From positions 220,044,296-220,108,295 of the forward strand of contig CM022301.1 of NCBI GenBank assembly GCA_011799875.1: DNA of 64,000 nucleotides, given 5' to 3'. Both the position numbers and the translations under genes were made by a program. The notes below the pieces were generated by a model that saw only the letters and a program-made list of their open reading frames with translations, was not told the origin of the DNA and searched no databases. This document shows positions 1 through 10,850 of this stretch, piece by piece. This DNA comes from Thinopyrum elongatum (Eukaryota; Streptophyta; Magnoliopsida; Poales; Poaceae). How positions within the stretch are numbered: the stretch's first letter is position 1; each line of letters opens with the position of its first letter.

Positions 1-113
1 GCGATCGGGTATGAAACAGACACGGTTCCCTAGGACTACCCGTGCACCGCGCCCCTGCCCCTGTCATGCATATGATCACAGTAGATTGGGCTCCACGAGG
101 CTTCCCTCCCCCT
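1..113. other. Unassigned flank left of element A
   Basis: Short flank outside the first LTR. No coding signal or recognisable repeat is visible. The last five bases (CCCCT, 109-113) are the candidate left target-site duplication of element A; the right-hand partner is TCCCT at 7172-7176, a 4/5 match. Confidence 0.4.
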
Positions 114-1681
114 TGCTACTTCTTGAGCTTGCGTTGGTTTTTCCCTTGAAGAGGAAAGGGTGATGCAGCAAAGTAGAGATAAGTATTTCCCTCAGTTCGA
201 GAACCAAGGTATCAATCCAGTAGGAGGTACAAGCAAGTCTCCAATCTATGCACCTGCACAAACAATCAAACACTTGCACCCAACGTGATAAAGGGGTTGT
301 CAATCCCTTCACGGTTAATTGCAATGGTGAGATCTGATAGAGATAGATATAAAAGATTACTAAAACGTAAAACAAAATAAAAGTAAATAAATTGCAGCAA
401 GGTATTTTTGGGTTTTTTGGTTTATAGATCTGAAAATATATGATGGAAAATAGACTCGGGGGCCATAGGTTTCACTAGAGGCTTCTCTCTTGAAGGCAAA
501 TAATACGGTGGGTGAACAAATTACTGTCGAGCAATTGATAGAAAAGCGCAAAGTTATGACGATATCCAAGGCAATGATTATGCATATAGGCATCACGTCC
601 GTGTCAAGTAGACCGAAATGATTCTGCATCTACTACTATTACTCCACACATCGACCGACTCATGCCTGCATCTAGAGTATTAAGTTCAAGAGAACAGAGT
701 AACACATTAAGTAAGATGACATGATGTAGAGGGATAAACTCAAGCAATATGATGAAAACCCCATCTTTTTATCCTTGATGGCAACAATACAATACGTGCC
801 TCGCTACCCCTACTATGTCACTTGGTGAGGACACCGCAAGATTGAACCCAAAACTAAGCACCTCTCCCATTGCAAGAAGAACCAATCTAGTTAGCCAAAT
901 CAAACCGATAATTCGAAGAAAAATACAAAGAATCAAATCATGCATATAAGAATTCAGAGAAGATTCAAATAATATTCATAGATAATCTGATCATAAATCC
1001 ACAATTCATCGGATCTCGACAAACAAAACCGCAAAAGAATATTACATTGGATAGAACTCCAAGAACATCGAGGAGAACATGGTATTGAAGATCAAAGAGA
1101 GAGAAGAAGCCATCTAGCTACTAGCTATGGACCCGTAGGTCTGAGGTAAACTACTCACGCTTCATCGAAAGGGCCATAGGGTTGATGTAGATGCCCTCCG
1201 TGATCGAATCCCCCTTCGGTAGATCACCGGAAAAGGCCCCAAGATGGGATCTCACGGGTACAGAAGGTTGCGGCGGCGGAAAAGTATTTTCGTGGATGCC
1301 TCTGATGGTTTGGGAATATTTGGGAATTTATAGGCCGAAGAATAGGGTTAGAGGAGCTCTGAGGGACCCACAAGGCAGGGGCCCGCCCTGCACCCTTGCC
1401 ATCACCTCGGGACTCCTTTGCCTTGGTCTCCAAGTCCTACGTGTGTCTTCTGGTCCAAGAAAAATCATCGTAAAGTTTTATTCCGTTTGGACTCCGTTTG
1501 ATATTCCTTTTCTGCGAAACTCAAAAACAAGGAAAAAACAGAAAATGACACTGGGCTCTGGGTTAATAAGTTAGTCCCAAAAATAATATAAAATAGCATA
1601 TTAATGCATATAAAACATCCAAAACAGATAATATAATAGCATGGAACAATAAAAAATTATAGATACGTTGGAGATGTATCA
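114..1681 (-). repeat. 3' LTR of element A
   Basis: This is the near-identical partner of 5601-7171. On the minus strand it runs from TGATACATCTCC at 1681 to AGTAGCA at 114. It contains a TATAAATT box (minus, near 1326-1333), placing U3 on the right side and R/U5 on the left. ORFs read inside it are only translations of LTR sequence. Confidence 0.92.
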
Positions 1682-1696
1682 AGCATCCCCAAGCTT
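1682..1696 (-). promoter_or_regulatory. Polypurine tract of element A
   Basis: On the minus strand the sequence AAGCTTGGGGATGCT directly abuts the first base of the 3' LTR. This is the position where plus-strand DNA synthesis is primed in LTR retrotransposons. Element B has the same motif at the same place (32451-32464). Confidence 0.8.
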
Positions 1697-4507
1697 AATT
1701 CCTGCTCGTCCTCGAGTAGGTAAATGATAAAAACAGAATTTTTGATGTGGAATGCTACCTAACATATTTATCCATGTAATTTTCTTATTGTGGCATGAAT
1801 ATTCAGATCCATAAGATTCAAAACAAAGGTTTAATATTGACATAAAAACAATAATACTTCAAGCATACTAATAAAGCAATCATGTCTTCTCAAAATATCA
1901 TGGCCAAAGAAAGTTATCCCTACAAAATCATATAGTCTGGCTATGCTCCGTCTTCATCACACAAAGTATTAAATCATGCACAACCCCTATGACAAGCCAA
2001 GCAATTGTTTCATACTTTTGATGTTCTCAAACTTTTTCAACTTTCACGCAATACATGAGCGTGAGCCATGGATATAGCACTATAGGTGGAATAGAATATG
2101 GTGGTTGTGGAGAAGACAAAAAGAAGGAGATAGTCTCACATCAACTAGGCGTATCAACGGGCTATGGAGATGCCCATCAATAGATATCAATGTGAGTGAG
2201 TAGGGATTGCCATGCAAAGAATGCACTAGAGCTATAAGTGTATGAAAGCTCAAAAGAAACTAAGTGGGTGTGCATCCAACTCGCTTGCTCACGAAGACCT
2301 AGGGAAATTTGAGGAAGCCCATTATTGGAATATACAAGCCAAGTTCTATAATGAAAAATTCCCACTAGTATATGAAAGTGACAAAATAGGAGACTCTCTA
2401 TCATGAAGATCAAGGTGCTACTTTGAAGCACAAGTGTGGAAAAAGGATAGTAGCATTGCCCCTTCTCTCTTTTCTCTCATTTTTTTATTTTGGGATCTTT
2501 GGCCTTTTTTTCTCTTTTTTTCTTCTTATTTTTATTTTATTTTATTTTATTTTTCGTCCGGAGTCTCATCCCGACTTGTGGGGGAATCATAGTCTCCATC
2601 ATCCTTTCCTCACATGGGACAATGCTCTAATAATGATGATCATCACACTTTTATTTACTTACAACTCAAGAATTATAACTCGATACTAGAACAAATATAT
2701 GACTCTATATGAATGCCTCCGGCGGTGTACCGGGATGTGCAATGACTCAAGAGTGACATGTATAAAAAATATGAATGGTGGCTTTGCCACAAATACGATG
2801 TCAACTACGTGATCATGCAAAGCAATATGACAATGATGAAGCGTGTCATAATAGACGGAACGGTGGAAGTTGCATGGCAATGTATCTCGGAATGGCTATG
2901 GAAATGCCATAATAGGTAGGTATGGTGGCTGTTTTGAGGAAGGTATATGGTGGGTGTAATGCACCGGCGAAAGTTGCGCGGTACTAGAGAGGCTAGCAAT
3001 GGTGGAAGGGTGAGAGTGCGTACAATCCATGGACTCAACATTAGTCATAAAGAACTCACATACTTATTGCAAAAGTCTATTAGCTATCGAAACAAAGTAC
3101 TACACACATGCTCCTAGGGGGATAGATTGGTAGGAAAAGACCATCGCTCGTCCCCGACCGCCACTCATAAGGAAGACAATCAATAAATAAATCATGCTCC
3201 AACTTCATCACATAACGGTTCACCATACGTGCATGCTACGGGAATCACAAACTTTAACACAAGTATTTCTACCAATCCACAATTACTCACTAGCATGACT
3301 CTAATATCACCATCTTTATATCTCAAAACAATCATAAGGTATCAAACTTCTCATAGTATTCAATGCACTTAATATGAAAGTTTTTATTATATCCCTCTTG
3401 GATACCCATCATATTAGGACTAAATTCATAAACTAAGAAAATTACCATGCTGTTTAGAGACTCTCAAAATAATATAAGTGAAGCAAGATATTTCAACAAT
3501 TTCTGTAAAATAAAACCACCGCCGTGCTCTAAAAAGATATAACTGAAGCACTAGAGCATATTGCCTAGCTCAAAAGATATTAGTGAAGCACATAGAGTAT
3601 TCTAATAAATTCACGATTAATGTGTGTCCCTCTCAAAAGGTGTGTACATCAAGGATGATTGTGGAAAAATAAAAAGCAAAGACTCATATCATACAAGTCG
3701 CTCCAACCAAAACACATATCATGTGGTGAATAAAAATATAGCCTCAAGTAAATTTACCGATGGATTGTAGACGAAAGAGGGGATGCCTTCCGGGGCATCC
3801 CCAAGCTTAGGCTCTTGGTTGTCCTTGAATATTACCTTGGGGTGCCTTTTTCATCCCCAAGTTTAGGCTCTTGCCACTCCTTATTCCATAGTCCATTAAA
3901 TCTTTACCCAAAACTTGAAAACTTCACAACACAAAACTCAACAGAAAACTCATGAGATCCGTTAGTATAAGAAAATAAAATAACCACTTTTGGTACTGTT
4001 ATGAACTCATTCTTTATTTATATTGGTGTAATATCTACTGTATTCCAACTTCGCCATGGTTCATACCCCCCGATACTACCCATAGAATCATCAAAATAAG
4101 CAAACAACACAAAGAAAATAGAATCTGTCAAAAACAGAATAGTCTGTGAAGATCCGAATAGTTCTAATACTTATGTAACTCCAAAAATTCTGAACACTTA
4201 GGAAAACATAGGAAATTTGTATATCAATCTTTTGTAAAAAAATTAGAGTTTTTGGTCACTTCTGTGAATTATTAAAATTCTGCAACTGGACGCAAAATTT
4301 TCTGTTTTTCAGCAAGATCAAATCAACTATCACCGTAAGCCATCCCAAAGGTCTTGGCTCAAACACTAATTAAAACACCAAAACACAATTACTACAGAGG
4401 TAATAATGTGTATTCTCATAAAAACAGAAAAGAAAAATATTGGGTTGTCTCCCAACAAGGGCTTTTCTTTAAAGCCTTTTAGCTAGGCATTGAGATTTCG
4501 ATGATGC
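1697..4507 (-). other. Non-coding 3' internal region of element A
   Basis: There are 2.8 kb between the ORF and the polypurine tract with no long ORF. On the minus strand it begins with a conserved leader-like block (TTGTTGGGAG.CAACCCAAT, around 4440-4465) that element B also has just after its protease stop. A perfect 9-bp stem (GGGGATGCC/GGCATCCCC, 3779-3802, 6-nt loop) follows a second AAGCTT polypurine-like motif. Around 3470-3610 there are degenerate repeats of a TGCTTCACTTA.AT motif (minus sense), again shared with B. An A/T-rich homopolymer tract lies at 2470-2560. Confidence 0.7.
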
Positions 4508-5446
4508 TCACATGAAAGATAATAATTGAAACACAAAGAGAGCATCATAAAACATGTGACAAACATATTTAAGTCTAACATACTTCCTATGCATAGGAAT
4601 TTTATAAGCAAACAAATTATCAAAGCAAGCAAAAACTAGCATATGTAAGGAAGAAGAAAGAAGCAATAGCAATCTCAACATAACGAGAGGTAATTTAGTA
4701 ACATGAAAATTTCTAAAACCATATTTCCCTCTCTCATAATAATTACATGTGGGATCATATTCAAATTCAACAATATAGCTATCACATAAAAATTTCTCTT
4801 CATGATCCACATGCATGCAAAGTTGACACTCTTCCAAAATAGTGGGATTATCAAATAAAGTCATGACCTCTTCAAGCCCACTTTTATCAAAAATTTCATA
4901 AGATTGATCATACTCCAAAGTAGTGGAATCATTATTACCTAGAGTTGACACTCTTCCAAACCCACTTTCAATATTATTGCAAACACTATTATCATGAGGC
5001 TTAAATAAATTTTCAAGATCATAAGAAAAATCACCCCAATCATGATCATTGCAATAGGTAGTGGACATATCAAAATTAGCATCCCCAAGCTTGGGATTTT
5101 GCATATTATTAGCACAATTGACACTAATAGGATTTATAATAGCATCATTGCAATCATGCTTTTTATTCAAGGAGCTATTGTGAATTACTTCATAAATTTC
5201 TTCTTTTAACACTTCATCACAATTTTCAGATTCACGAATTTCAAGCAAAACTTCATAAAGATAATCTAGTGCACACAACTCACTAGCAATTGGTTCATCA
5301 TAATTGGATCTCTTAAAAAGATTAGCAAGCGGATGAGGATACATAACCCCCCCTTTTTTTTTCTGATTTTCAATAAATACACAATTGTTCCAAGCGAACA
5401 AGCAAACAAACCAAGTAAGACATAAAGGCAAACAGAAAGAAGGCAA
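4508..5446 (-). CDS. Unknown ORF of element A (312 codons; likely 278-aa protein)
   Basis: Function not recognised. The open frame starts at 5446, but its first 34 codons translate the leader, including a poly-A/G run read as KKKGG. The ATG at 5344 (MYPHPLANLF) is the more natural start. The protein is acidic and Asn-rich. It holds two copies of an SG(F/L)xxVxTL motif (residues 161-169 and 189-197 from 5446); the same motif, KSGFGEVKTL, sits in the gag-protease linker of element B (residues 225-234 of its second ORF). Residues 252-275 are strongly hydrophobic, like a membrane segment, and the C-terminus is also hydrophobic. There is no zinc knuckle, DTG/DLG protease motif, RT or integrase signature. 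It occupies the place of gag, right after the primer-binding site, so I infer a replacement or relic of the gag-protease region. It is intact over its whole length, which is notable in an otherwise decayed element. Confidence 0.6.
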   Translation of the reverse strand: MPSFCLPLCLTWFVCLFAWNNCVFIENQKKKGGVMYPHPLANLFKRSNYDEPIASELCALDYLYEVLLEIRESENCDEVLKEEIYEVIHNSSLNKKHDCNDAIINPISVNCANNMQNPKLGDANFDMSTTYCNDHDWGDFSYDLENLFKPHDNSVCNNIESGFGRVSTLGNNDSTTLEYDQSYEIFDKSGLEEVMTLFDNPTILEECQLCMHVDHEEKFLCDSYIVEFEYDPTCNYYERGKYGFRNFHVTKLPLVMLRLLLLLSSSLHMLVFACFDNLFAYKIPMHRKYVRLKYVCHMFYDALFVFQLLSFM

Positions 5447-5571
5447 ATATTTTTGTGTTTTTCTGAAAATGTTTTAGAACTGGGGGAGAGGAAAATGAGA
5501 GGCAAATGGCGAATAATGTAGTGCAAGAGATGAGAGTTTATGATGGGTACTTGGTAGGCTTGATGTAGACC

Positions 5572-5589
5572 TTCCCGGCAACGGCGCGA
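5572..5589 (-). promoter_or_regulatory. Primer-binding site of element A (tRNA-Asp type)
   Basis: The minus-strand sequence TCGCGCCGTTGCCGGGAA lies 11 nt inside the 5' LTR. It matches the complement of the plant tRNA-Asp 3' end (TGGCGCCGTTGCCGGGGA) except for G to C at the second position and one mismatch near the end. Confidence 0.75.
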
Positions 5590-5600
5590 GAAATTCTTCT

Positions 5601-7171
5601 TGCTACTTCTTGAGCTTGCGTTGGTTTTTCCCTTGAAGAGGAAAGGGTGATGCAACAAAGTAGAGATAAGTATTTCCCTCAGTAAGAGAACCAAGGTATC
5701 AATCCAGTAGGAGGTACAAGCAAGTCTCCAATCTATGCACCTGTACAAACAATCAAACACTTGCACCCAACGCGATAAAGGGGTTGTCAATCCCTTCTCG
5801 GTCAATTGCAATGGTGAGATCTGATAGAGATAGATATAAAAGATTACTAAAACGTAAAACAAAATAAAAGTAAATAAGTTGCAGCAAGGTATTTTTGGGT
5901 TTTTTGGTTTATAGATCTGAAAATATATGATGGAAAATAGACCCGGGGGCCATAGGTTTCACTAGAGGCTTCTCTCTTGAAGGCAAATAATACGGTGGGT
6001 GAACAAATTACTGTCGAGCAATTGATAGAAAAGCGCAAAGTTATGACGATATCCAAGGCAATGATTATGCATATAGGCATCACGTCCGTGTCAAGTAGAC
6101 CAAAACGATTCTGCATCTACTACTATTACTCCACACATCGGCCGACTCCTGCCTGCATCTAGAATATTAAGTTCAAGAGAACAGAGTAACGCATTAAGTA
6201 CGATGACATGATGTAGAGGGATAAACTCAAGCAATATGATGAAAACCCCATCTTTTTATCCTTGATGGCAACAATACAATACGTGCCTCGCTACCCCTAC
6301 TATGTCACTGGGTAAGGACACCGCAAGATTGAACCCAAAACTAAGCACCTCTCCCATTGCAAGAAGAACCAATCTAGTTGGCCAAACCAAACCGATAATT
6401 CGAAGAGAAATACAAATATATCAAATCATGCATATAAGAATTCAGAGAAGTTTCAAATAATATTCATAGATAATCTAATGATAAATCCACAATTCATCGG
6501 ATCTCGACAAACACACCGTAAAAGAATATTACGTCGGATAGAACTCCAAGAACATCAAGGAGAACATGGTATTGAAGATCAAAGAGAGAGAAGAAGCCAT
6601 CTAGCTACTAGCTATGGACCCGTAGGTCTGAGGTAAACTACTCACGCTTCATCGGAAGGGCCATAGGGTTGATGTAGATGCCCTCCGTGATCGAATCCCC
6701 CTTTGGCAGATCGCCGAAAAAGGCCCCAAGATGGGATCTCACGGGTACAGAAGGTTGCAGCGGCGGAAAAGTATTTTCGTTGATGCCTCTGATGGTTTGG
6801 GAATATTTGGGAATTTATAGGTCGAAGAATAGGGTTAGAGGAGCTTCGAGGGACCCACAAGGCAGGGGGGCACGCCCTGCACCCTTGCAGTCACCTTGGG
6901 ACTCCTTTGCCTTGGTCTCCAAGTTCTACGTGTGTCTTCTGGTCCAAGAAAAATCATCGTAAAGTTTTATTCCGTTTGGACTACGTTTGATATTCCTTTT
7001 CTGTGAAACTCAAAAACAAGGAAAAAACAGAAACTGGCACTGGGCTCTGGGTTAATAAGTTAGTCCCAAAAATAATATAAAATAGCATATTAATGCATAT
7101 AAAACATTCAAAACAGATAATATAATAGCATGGAACAATCAAAAAATTATAGATCCGTTGAAGACGTATCA
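5601..7171 (-). repeat. 5' LTR of element A
   Basis: 1571 bp. On the minus strand it starts TGATACGTCTTCAACGGATC at 7171 and ends AGTAGCA at 5601. It pairs with 114-1681 at high identity, with scattered substitutions and small indels. A TATAAATT box on the minus strand at about 6812-6819 marks the likely promoter of the genomic RNA. Confidence 0.92.
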
Positions 7172-7192
7172 TCCCTCTCGAAAATATCTACT

Positions 7193-7512
7193 CCCTCGCA
7201 ATCTTGAAAATATCTACCCGCCTAGATGATTTTTCTATTTGATAGCACATGATTAGTATGTGTGGACCCTGTGCGATGTCTGTTACTCCCGCTCTACTTC
7301 AATCAGTAGATCCAAATTTTCTGTAGCCACGGCATTTTACTCCCGCCTGCATCCCTCGCAATCTCAAAAATATCTGCTCGGCTGGAGTGTTTTTCTGTTT
7401 GATAGCACACGATTATTATGTTTTAACCGTGTGTGATGTTCGTTACTCCCGCCCCACTCTGCTTCAATCCCTTGATCCAAATTTTCGGTAGCCCCGCCAT
7501 TTTACTCCCGCC
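7193..7512. repeat. Tandem duplication, two ~160-bp units
   Basis: Unit 1 (7193-7352) and unit 2 (7353-7512) both start CCCTCGCAATCT and share, in order, AAATATCT, TTTTTCT, TTTGATAGCACA, TTACTCCCGC, GATCCAAATTTTC and CCATTTTACTCCCGCCT. They have diverged by substitutions and small indels. I do not recognise the family. Confidence 0.7.
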
Positions 7513-7866
7513 TAGTAAAATTTTCAGTACCCGCGACATTTCCTCAAACACCACCTTGGACCCCCTCCACACACACACCCCAAATCCTTCGCTCACCCCA
7601 AATCCCCCACTCACACACATACACACCACCCCTCCCTCGCTCGAAACCTAGCTAGGTCGTCGCCACCACCGCCGCGCCGCCTCTATCGTCAACCTCTGCC
7701 GGTCTGCCCGTGCAGTTTACCCACCGATATACATACGCTTGCCGCCCTGAGTTTCTTAGATGACGCCTACAAAACGCCCCATTTCCCACAGATCCCCATC
7801 CCCACCCCCACTCCAAAGCATCGCAGCCTAAGCCCGACTACGCTTCCCGGGGAGCTCGAGGAGCGA

Positions 7867-8289
7867 ATGGCCCAAAAGAGCTTTACCGCGGCCTCTTCGC
7901 CCGACGTCGGCGAGGTGGCCGCCGAGGAATCTGACGACGATGACTGGACCTGGATTGAGCCTTTCAATCAGCGGTCTAGAGTATTCTGGCATGTCGCGGA
8001 CGCTGGCTACAACATCGAGGTCGTCCACAGCGACGGCTTGACGCGGGCTATGTCATAGGTTAAGTTGCCCACCCCCGACCCTTCGGGTTCGACAGCCGCC
8101 GATCTCATCGATGGCCCTGTCGCTGATCTCCCATGGCTCGTTATGAACAATTTGCCATCCTTCGTCGCCATGGAGCCCCTTTTGTCATTTCTGAAGGACA
8201 CGTTCTGCGATGCTGGCTTGGGATCCTCAGCTGGCAAGTCAGACCTCATCGACAGCAACCACGAGGAGGAGCCAATCTGTGACAAGTGA
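7867..8289 (+). pseudogene. GC-rich hypothetical ORF with in-frame TAG
   Basis: One reading frame is open from ATG 7867 to TGA 8287-8289 except for a single TAG at 8056-8058, splitting it into 63 and about 76 codons. The first part has an acidic run (EESDDDDW) followed by an aromatic stretch; the second is rich in Asp, Leu and Pro and ends EEEPICDK. The codon composition is GC-rich, unlike the AT-rich sequence that follows. The last codons overlap a possible splice donor (ACAA/GTGAGG), so this could be a truncated first exon. No domain recognised. It could be a decayed gene fragment or a short 63-aa gene; nothing downstream continues it before the MITE at 8600. Confidence 0.4.
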
Positions 8290-8599
8290 GGAAACCCATG
8301 ATTTGTTTTCTAGAACCCCTTTTGTAGTGAGAACCTGTACAGTATTTATTGCTATATTTGTTTTCTGCATTACGCCTTATTTATTTCTATGGTTTTTGGT
8401 TGTTCGGTTGTTTGTAGTTAGCATATGTCCAATTTCAATTGCCATCTTTGGTTGTTCGTAGTATCCCTTGTTTATTTTAGCTATTCACAGTGTGATGTTC
8501 TATATGTGCTAGTATGAACTGTGCAGTTCAATTTCATCAATACCAATTTTAACATTAGCTCTATGATGACTATATTTGGTTGCTGTTAAGCATGTTGTA
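8290..8599. other. AT-rich intergenic or intron-like stretch
   Basis: T-rich sequence with no ORF, following a GT at the end of the upstream frame. It resembles plant intron composition, but no acceptor or further exon could be placed. Confidence 0.3.
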
Positions 8600-8854
8600 C
8601 TCCCACCAAATCTTTTTAGTTCGCATATAAGATTTGTCTAAAGTCAAGCCTCGTAAAGTTTGACCAACTTTATAGGAAAAATACCAATATTCACAATATA
8701 AAATCAATATCAGTAGATGTGTCATGACTTAAATTTTCATATTCTATAACTTTAGCATGGTAGATGTTGATATTTTTTCATATAAATAAGGTCAAACTTT
8801 ATGAAGTTTGACTTGAGACAATTCTTATATCCAGAGTAAAAGGACCGGCAGGAG
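8600..8854. mobile_element. Stowaway-like MITE (~255 bp)
   Basis: Bounded by TA on both sides (8598-8599 and 8855-8856), the target duplication of Tc1/mariner-derived Stowaway elements. The ends are inverted and of the CTCC(C/T)(A/G)CC type: CTCCCACC on the left, and the complement of GGCAGGAG on the right. The interior has complementary halves (AAAGTTTGACCAACTTTATA against TATGAAGTTTGACTT), and there is no coding capacity. Confidence 0.75.
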
Positions 8855-8856
8855 TA

Positions 8857-9209
8857 TTTAACACGCCTTTCCATTTGATTTAACAATCGCACTGTTTGGA
8901 TACTCTAACTTAGCTAGAGGTTAGAGTTAGTTTCTAGCTCATGACGGTTAAAAGGGAGAGAGAGATTGGTGGAATAGTTGATTGTATTGCTTAAGCCTCG
9001 TGGGCATATATATAGGAGTACATGGTCATCTTGGAGTACAAGTCAAGGTAGAATAAATCCTATCATATCCTACGTTTCCTAAATAACAATGATACTCAAC
9101 AATGACTAACCCTAAATTAACTCTAGCCAAAGAGGTGTTTGGACGACAGGGTTAGATTGACAATAAATGCACTAGGAGAACTAGTCCAATTAGCACCTCT
9201 TAGCTCAAC
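8857..9209. other. Unassigned repeat-like sequence
   Basis: No gene. It contains partly inverted motifs (AGCTAGAGGTTAGAGTTAG near 8912, TAACTCTAGCCAAAGAGG near 9117) suggesting remnants of a small inverted-repeat element. A middle block with a promoter-like ATATATATAGGAG (about 9007) reminds me of Triticeae copia LTR sequence. Family not established. Confidence 0.3.
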
Positions 9210-9566
9210 CACTACAAAAAAAAGACACATCCGTGACATTTTGGCCCGAACAATTTTTTTCCTGTCATGCTTATGAGACTTCTATGACGGTAATTGTGAC
9301 AAAACTACGTATTATCATAGATGTGGTGGGCTCCTACTTCTATGACAAAAAATCATGACAGAAAATGGGCTTTTCATCCTGGGCGGGTCGGGGACGCACC
9401 TGCATGACATTCTTTGGGCCGTCCATGACGGAAAAAATTGTGGTAGAAGCGAGGTCGAGGAAAATATCGGGGAGTTCCCGGTTACGGTGGGTGGTCGGGG
9501 CCGAGCGATGCATGGAGGTTTGCGTGTTTCTCTCTCGTACGCGCGTGTGTGCGAGGCGTTGGGCTC

Positions 9567-9752
9567 TAACTAAACCCGAGCGATCGCACTAGCTACATTA
9601 CTGAACCCGAGCGATCGATCGATCCCTTGGCTGTTAACTGAACTCGAGCGATTCATTCGTTGCTGACTGAACCTGAGCGATTCCTTCGCTACTGCTGCTA
9701 ACTGAACCCGAGCGATCGATCACTGCTGCTGCTTACTGAAGCCGATCGAGCC
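9567..9752. repeat. CTGAACCCGAGCGAT minisatellite
   Basis: Six imperfect copies of an (A)CTGAA(C)CCGAGCGAT core at irregular 35-45-bp spacing, several followed by GATCGATC. Arrays like this in CACTA subterminal regions usually bind the transposase accessory protein; that role is inferred from position only. Confidence 0.65.
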
Positions 9753-9989
9753 CCCGTGCGAGACGTAGCCAGCCAGTGTTGGGTTCCCTCTCGATGAATA
9801 GTGACCGTTGCTACCGTGCGCGCGGTACATAGAACTAGTCGAGACGTGGTGAATCGAGCTGGTTAGTTAGCTGTGGATGAACAGTTCCCGGTGGGGGTTG
9901 GATGAATAGGACCCCGTGGTAGTAGAGGCCGTTGCCGCTGGATGAACAGGACCCCAATCGAGGAGGTGGGGGTGGATGAACAGGACCCT

Positions 9990-10150
9990 GTGGAGGGCTG
10001 GTTGAATAGTAGCCGGTGGAGGCTGGATGAACAGTAGCCCGTGGATGAACAGTGGCTGGTGGAGGCTGGAGGAAGTCGATGGTGGATGAACAGTAGCCCG
10101 TGGAGGCTGGAGCGAGGCACTAGATGGTGGATGAACAGTAGCCCATGGAG
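9990..10150. repeat. GGATGAACAGTAGCCCGTGG repeats
   Basis: Several direct copies, about 30-65 bp apart, of a GGATGAACAGTAGCCCGTGG / GGAGGCTGGA module, with earlier degenerate versions (GGATGAACAGGACCCC) back to about 9890. The frame stays open through them in more than one register, which creates long but meaningless minus-strand ORFs. Confidence 0.6.
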
Positions 10151-10159
10151 TCCCGTTTT

Positions 10160-10330
10160 GCGGTACGCCACACCCCTCCCGATGAACAGGACCCCGTTTT
10201 GACCGTAGGCGCTCCAACACAAGTCTGTTTCCTCCATTTTGTGGTACGCCACACCCCTCCCGATCAACAGCACCCCATTTCGACCGTAGGCAATCGAACA
10301 GAAGTCCGTTTCCTTTGTTCTGCGGTATGC
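10160..10330. repeat. ~81-bp tandem repeat, two units plus a partial
   Basis: GGT(A/G)(C/T)GCCA(C/G)AC recurs at 10162, 10243 and 10324 (period 81), with shared blocks CCCCTCCCGAT.AACAG, CGACCGTAGGC and AAGT(C)CGTTTCCT. It continues the minisatellite character of the CACTA-like subterminal region. Confidence 0.6.
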
Positions 10331-10850
10331 CAGACCTTGTTTCAGTTGTTCCATCCAAGCAGGTAGGCTCCCGATGAACACAACGCATTTTGTTGCCTCC
10401 CGATGAACACGACGCGGTTTCTTCGTTCCGACCCAGCCGGTTGGCTACCGATGAACAGGGCGTCGTTGCTGCCGTCCGTTGCCTCTCCATGTACATGTGC
10501 CCTAGCCATACGTATGCGCAAGTAGGCGTTCGAGACCCCGCCCGTATGTACGTACGTGGCCGTATTTTTTGGCATGTGGTTGTACGTACGTGTACATGGT
10601 TTAGAAGGGACTGCTTGAACTACTACATCGGGGGCTCTACTACTACACGTGCCGCTGCTTGCTTGGCCACGGTTCATCGTTGTAGAGAGACCGATCGACC
10701 AGTATGTACGTACACATTCGCGAACAGACAACGCTATGTACGCTTTGACCGGGTAGGTCCCAGCCATCAGGGAGGATAAGGAGGCACTCCCTTGCATGCG
10801 AAGATATATGTGGTGGGTCCCAGCTGTCAGGGGGAGGAATCATTTTTTTG

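Larger units (their letters stand above)
114..7171 (-). mobile_element. LTR retrotransposon A, gypsy-type, non-autonomous (minus strand)
   Basis: Two ~1.57-kb direct repeats (114-1681 and 5601-7171) bound a 3.9-kb internal region. Read on the minus strand each LTR starts TGATAC and ends AGTAGCA, giving the expected TG...CA ends. A primer-binding site complementary to plant tRNA-Asp lies just inside the right LTR and a polypurine tract lies just inside the left one, which fixes the orientation. The only long ORF encodes an unknown protein; no gag core, protease, RT or integrase motif is seen. The flanking duplication is CCCCT/TCCCT, one mismatch, which suggests age. From memory the LTR start belongs to the abundant Triticeae Sabrina/WHAM-like group, but I cannot fix the family name. 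Confidence 0.92.

Noticed and set aside
4939..5124. 61-codon ORF in another frame inside the element A ORF
   Set aside because: Fully overlapped by the 312-codon frame; Ile/Met-rich translation typical of a shadow frame.
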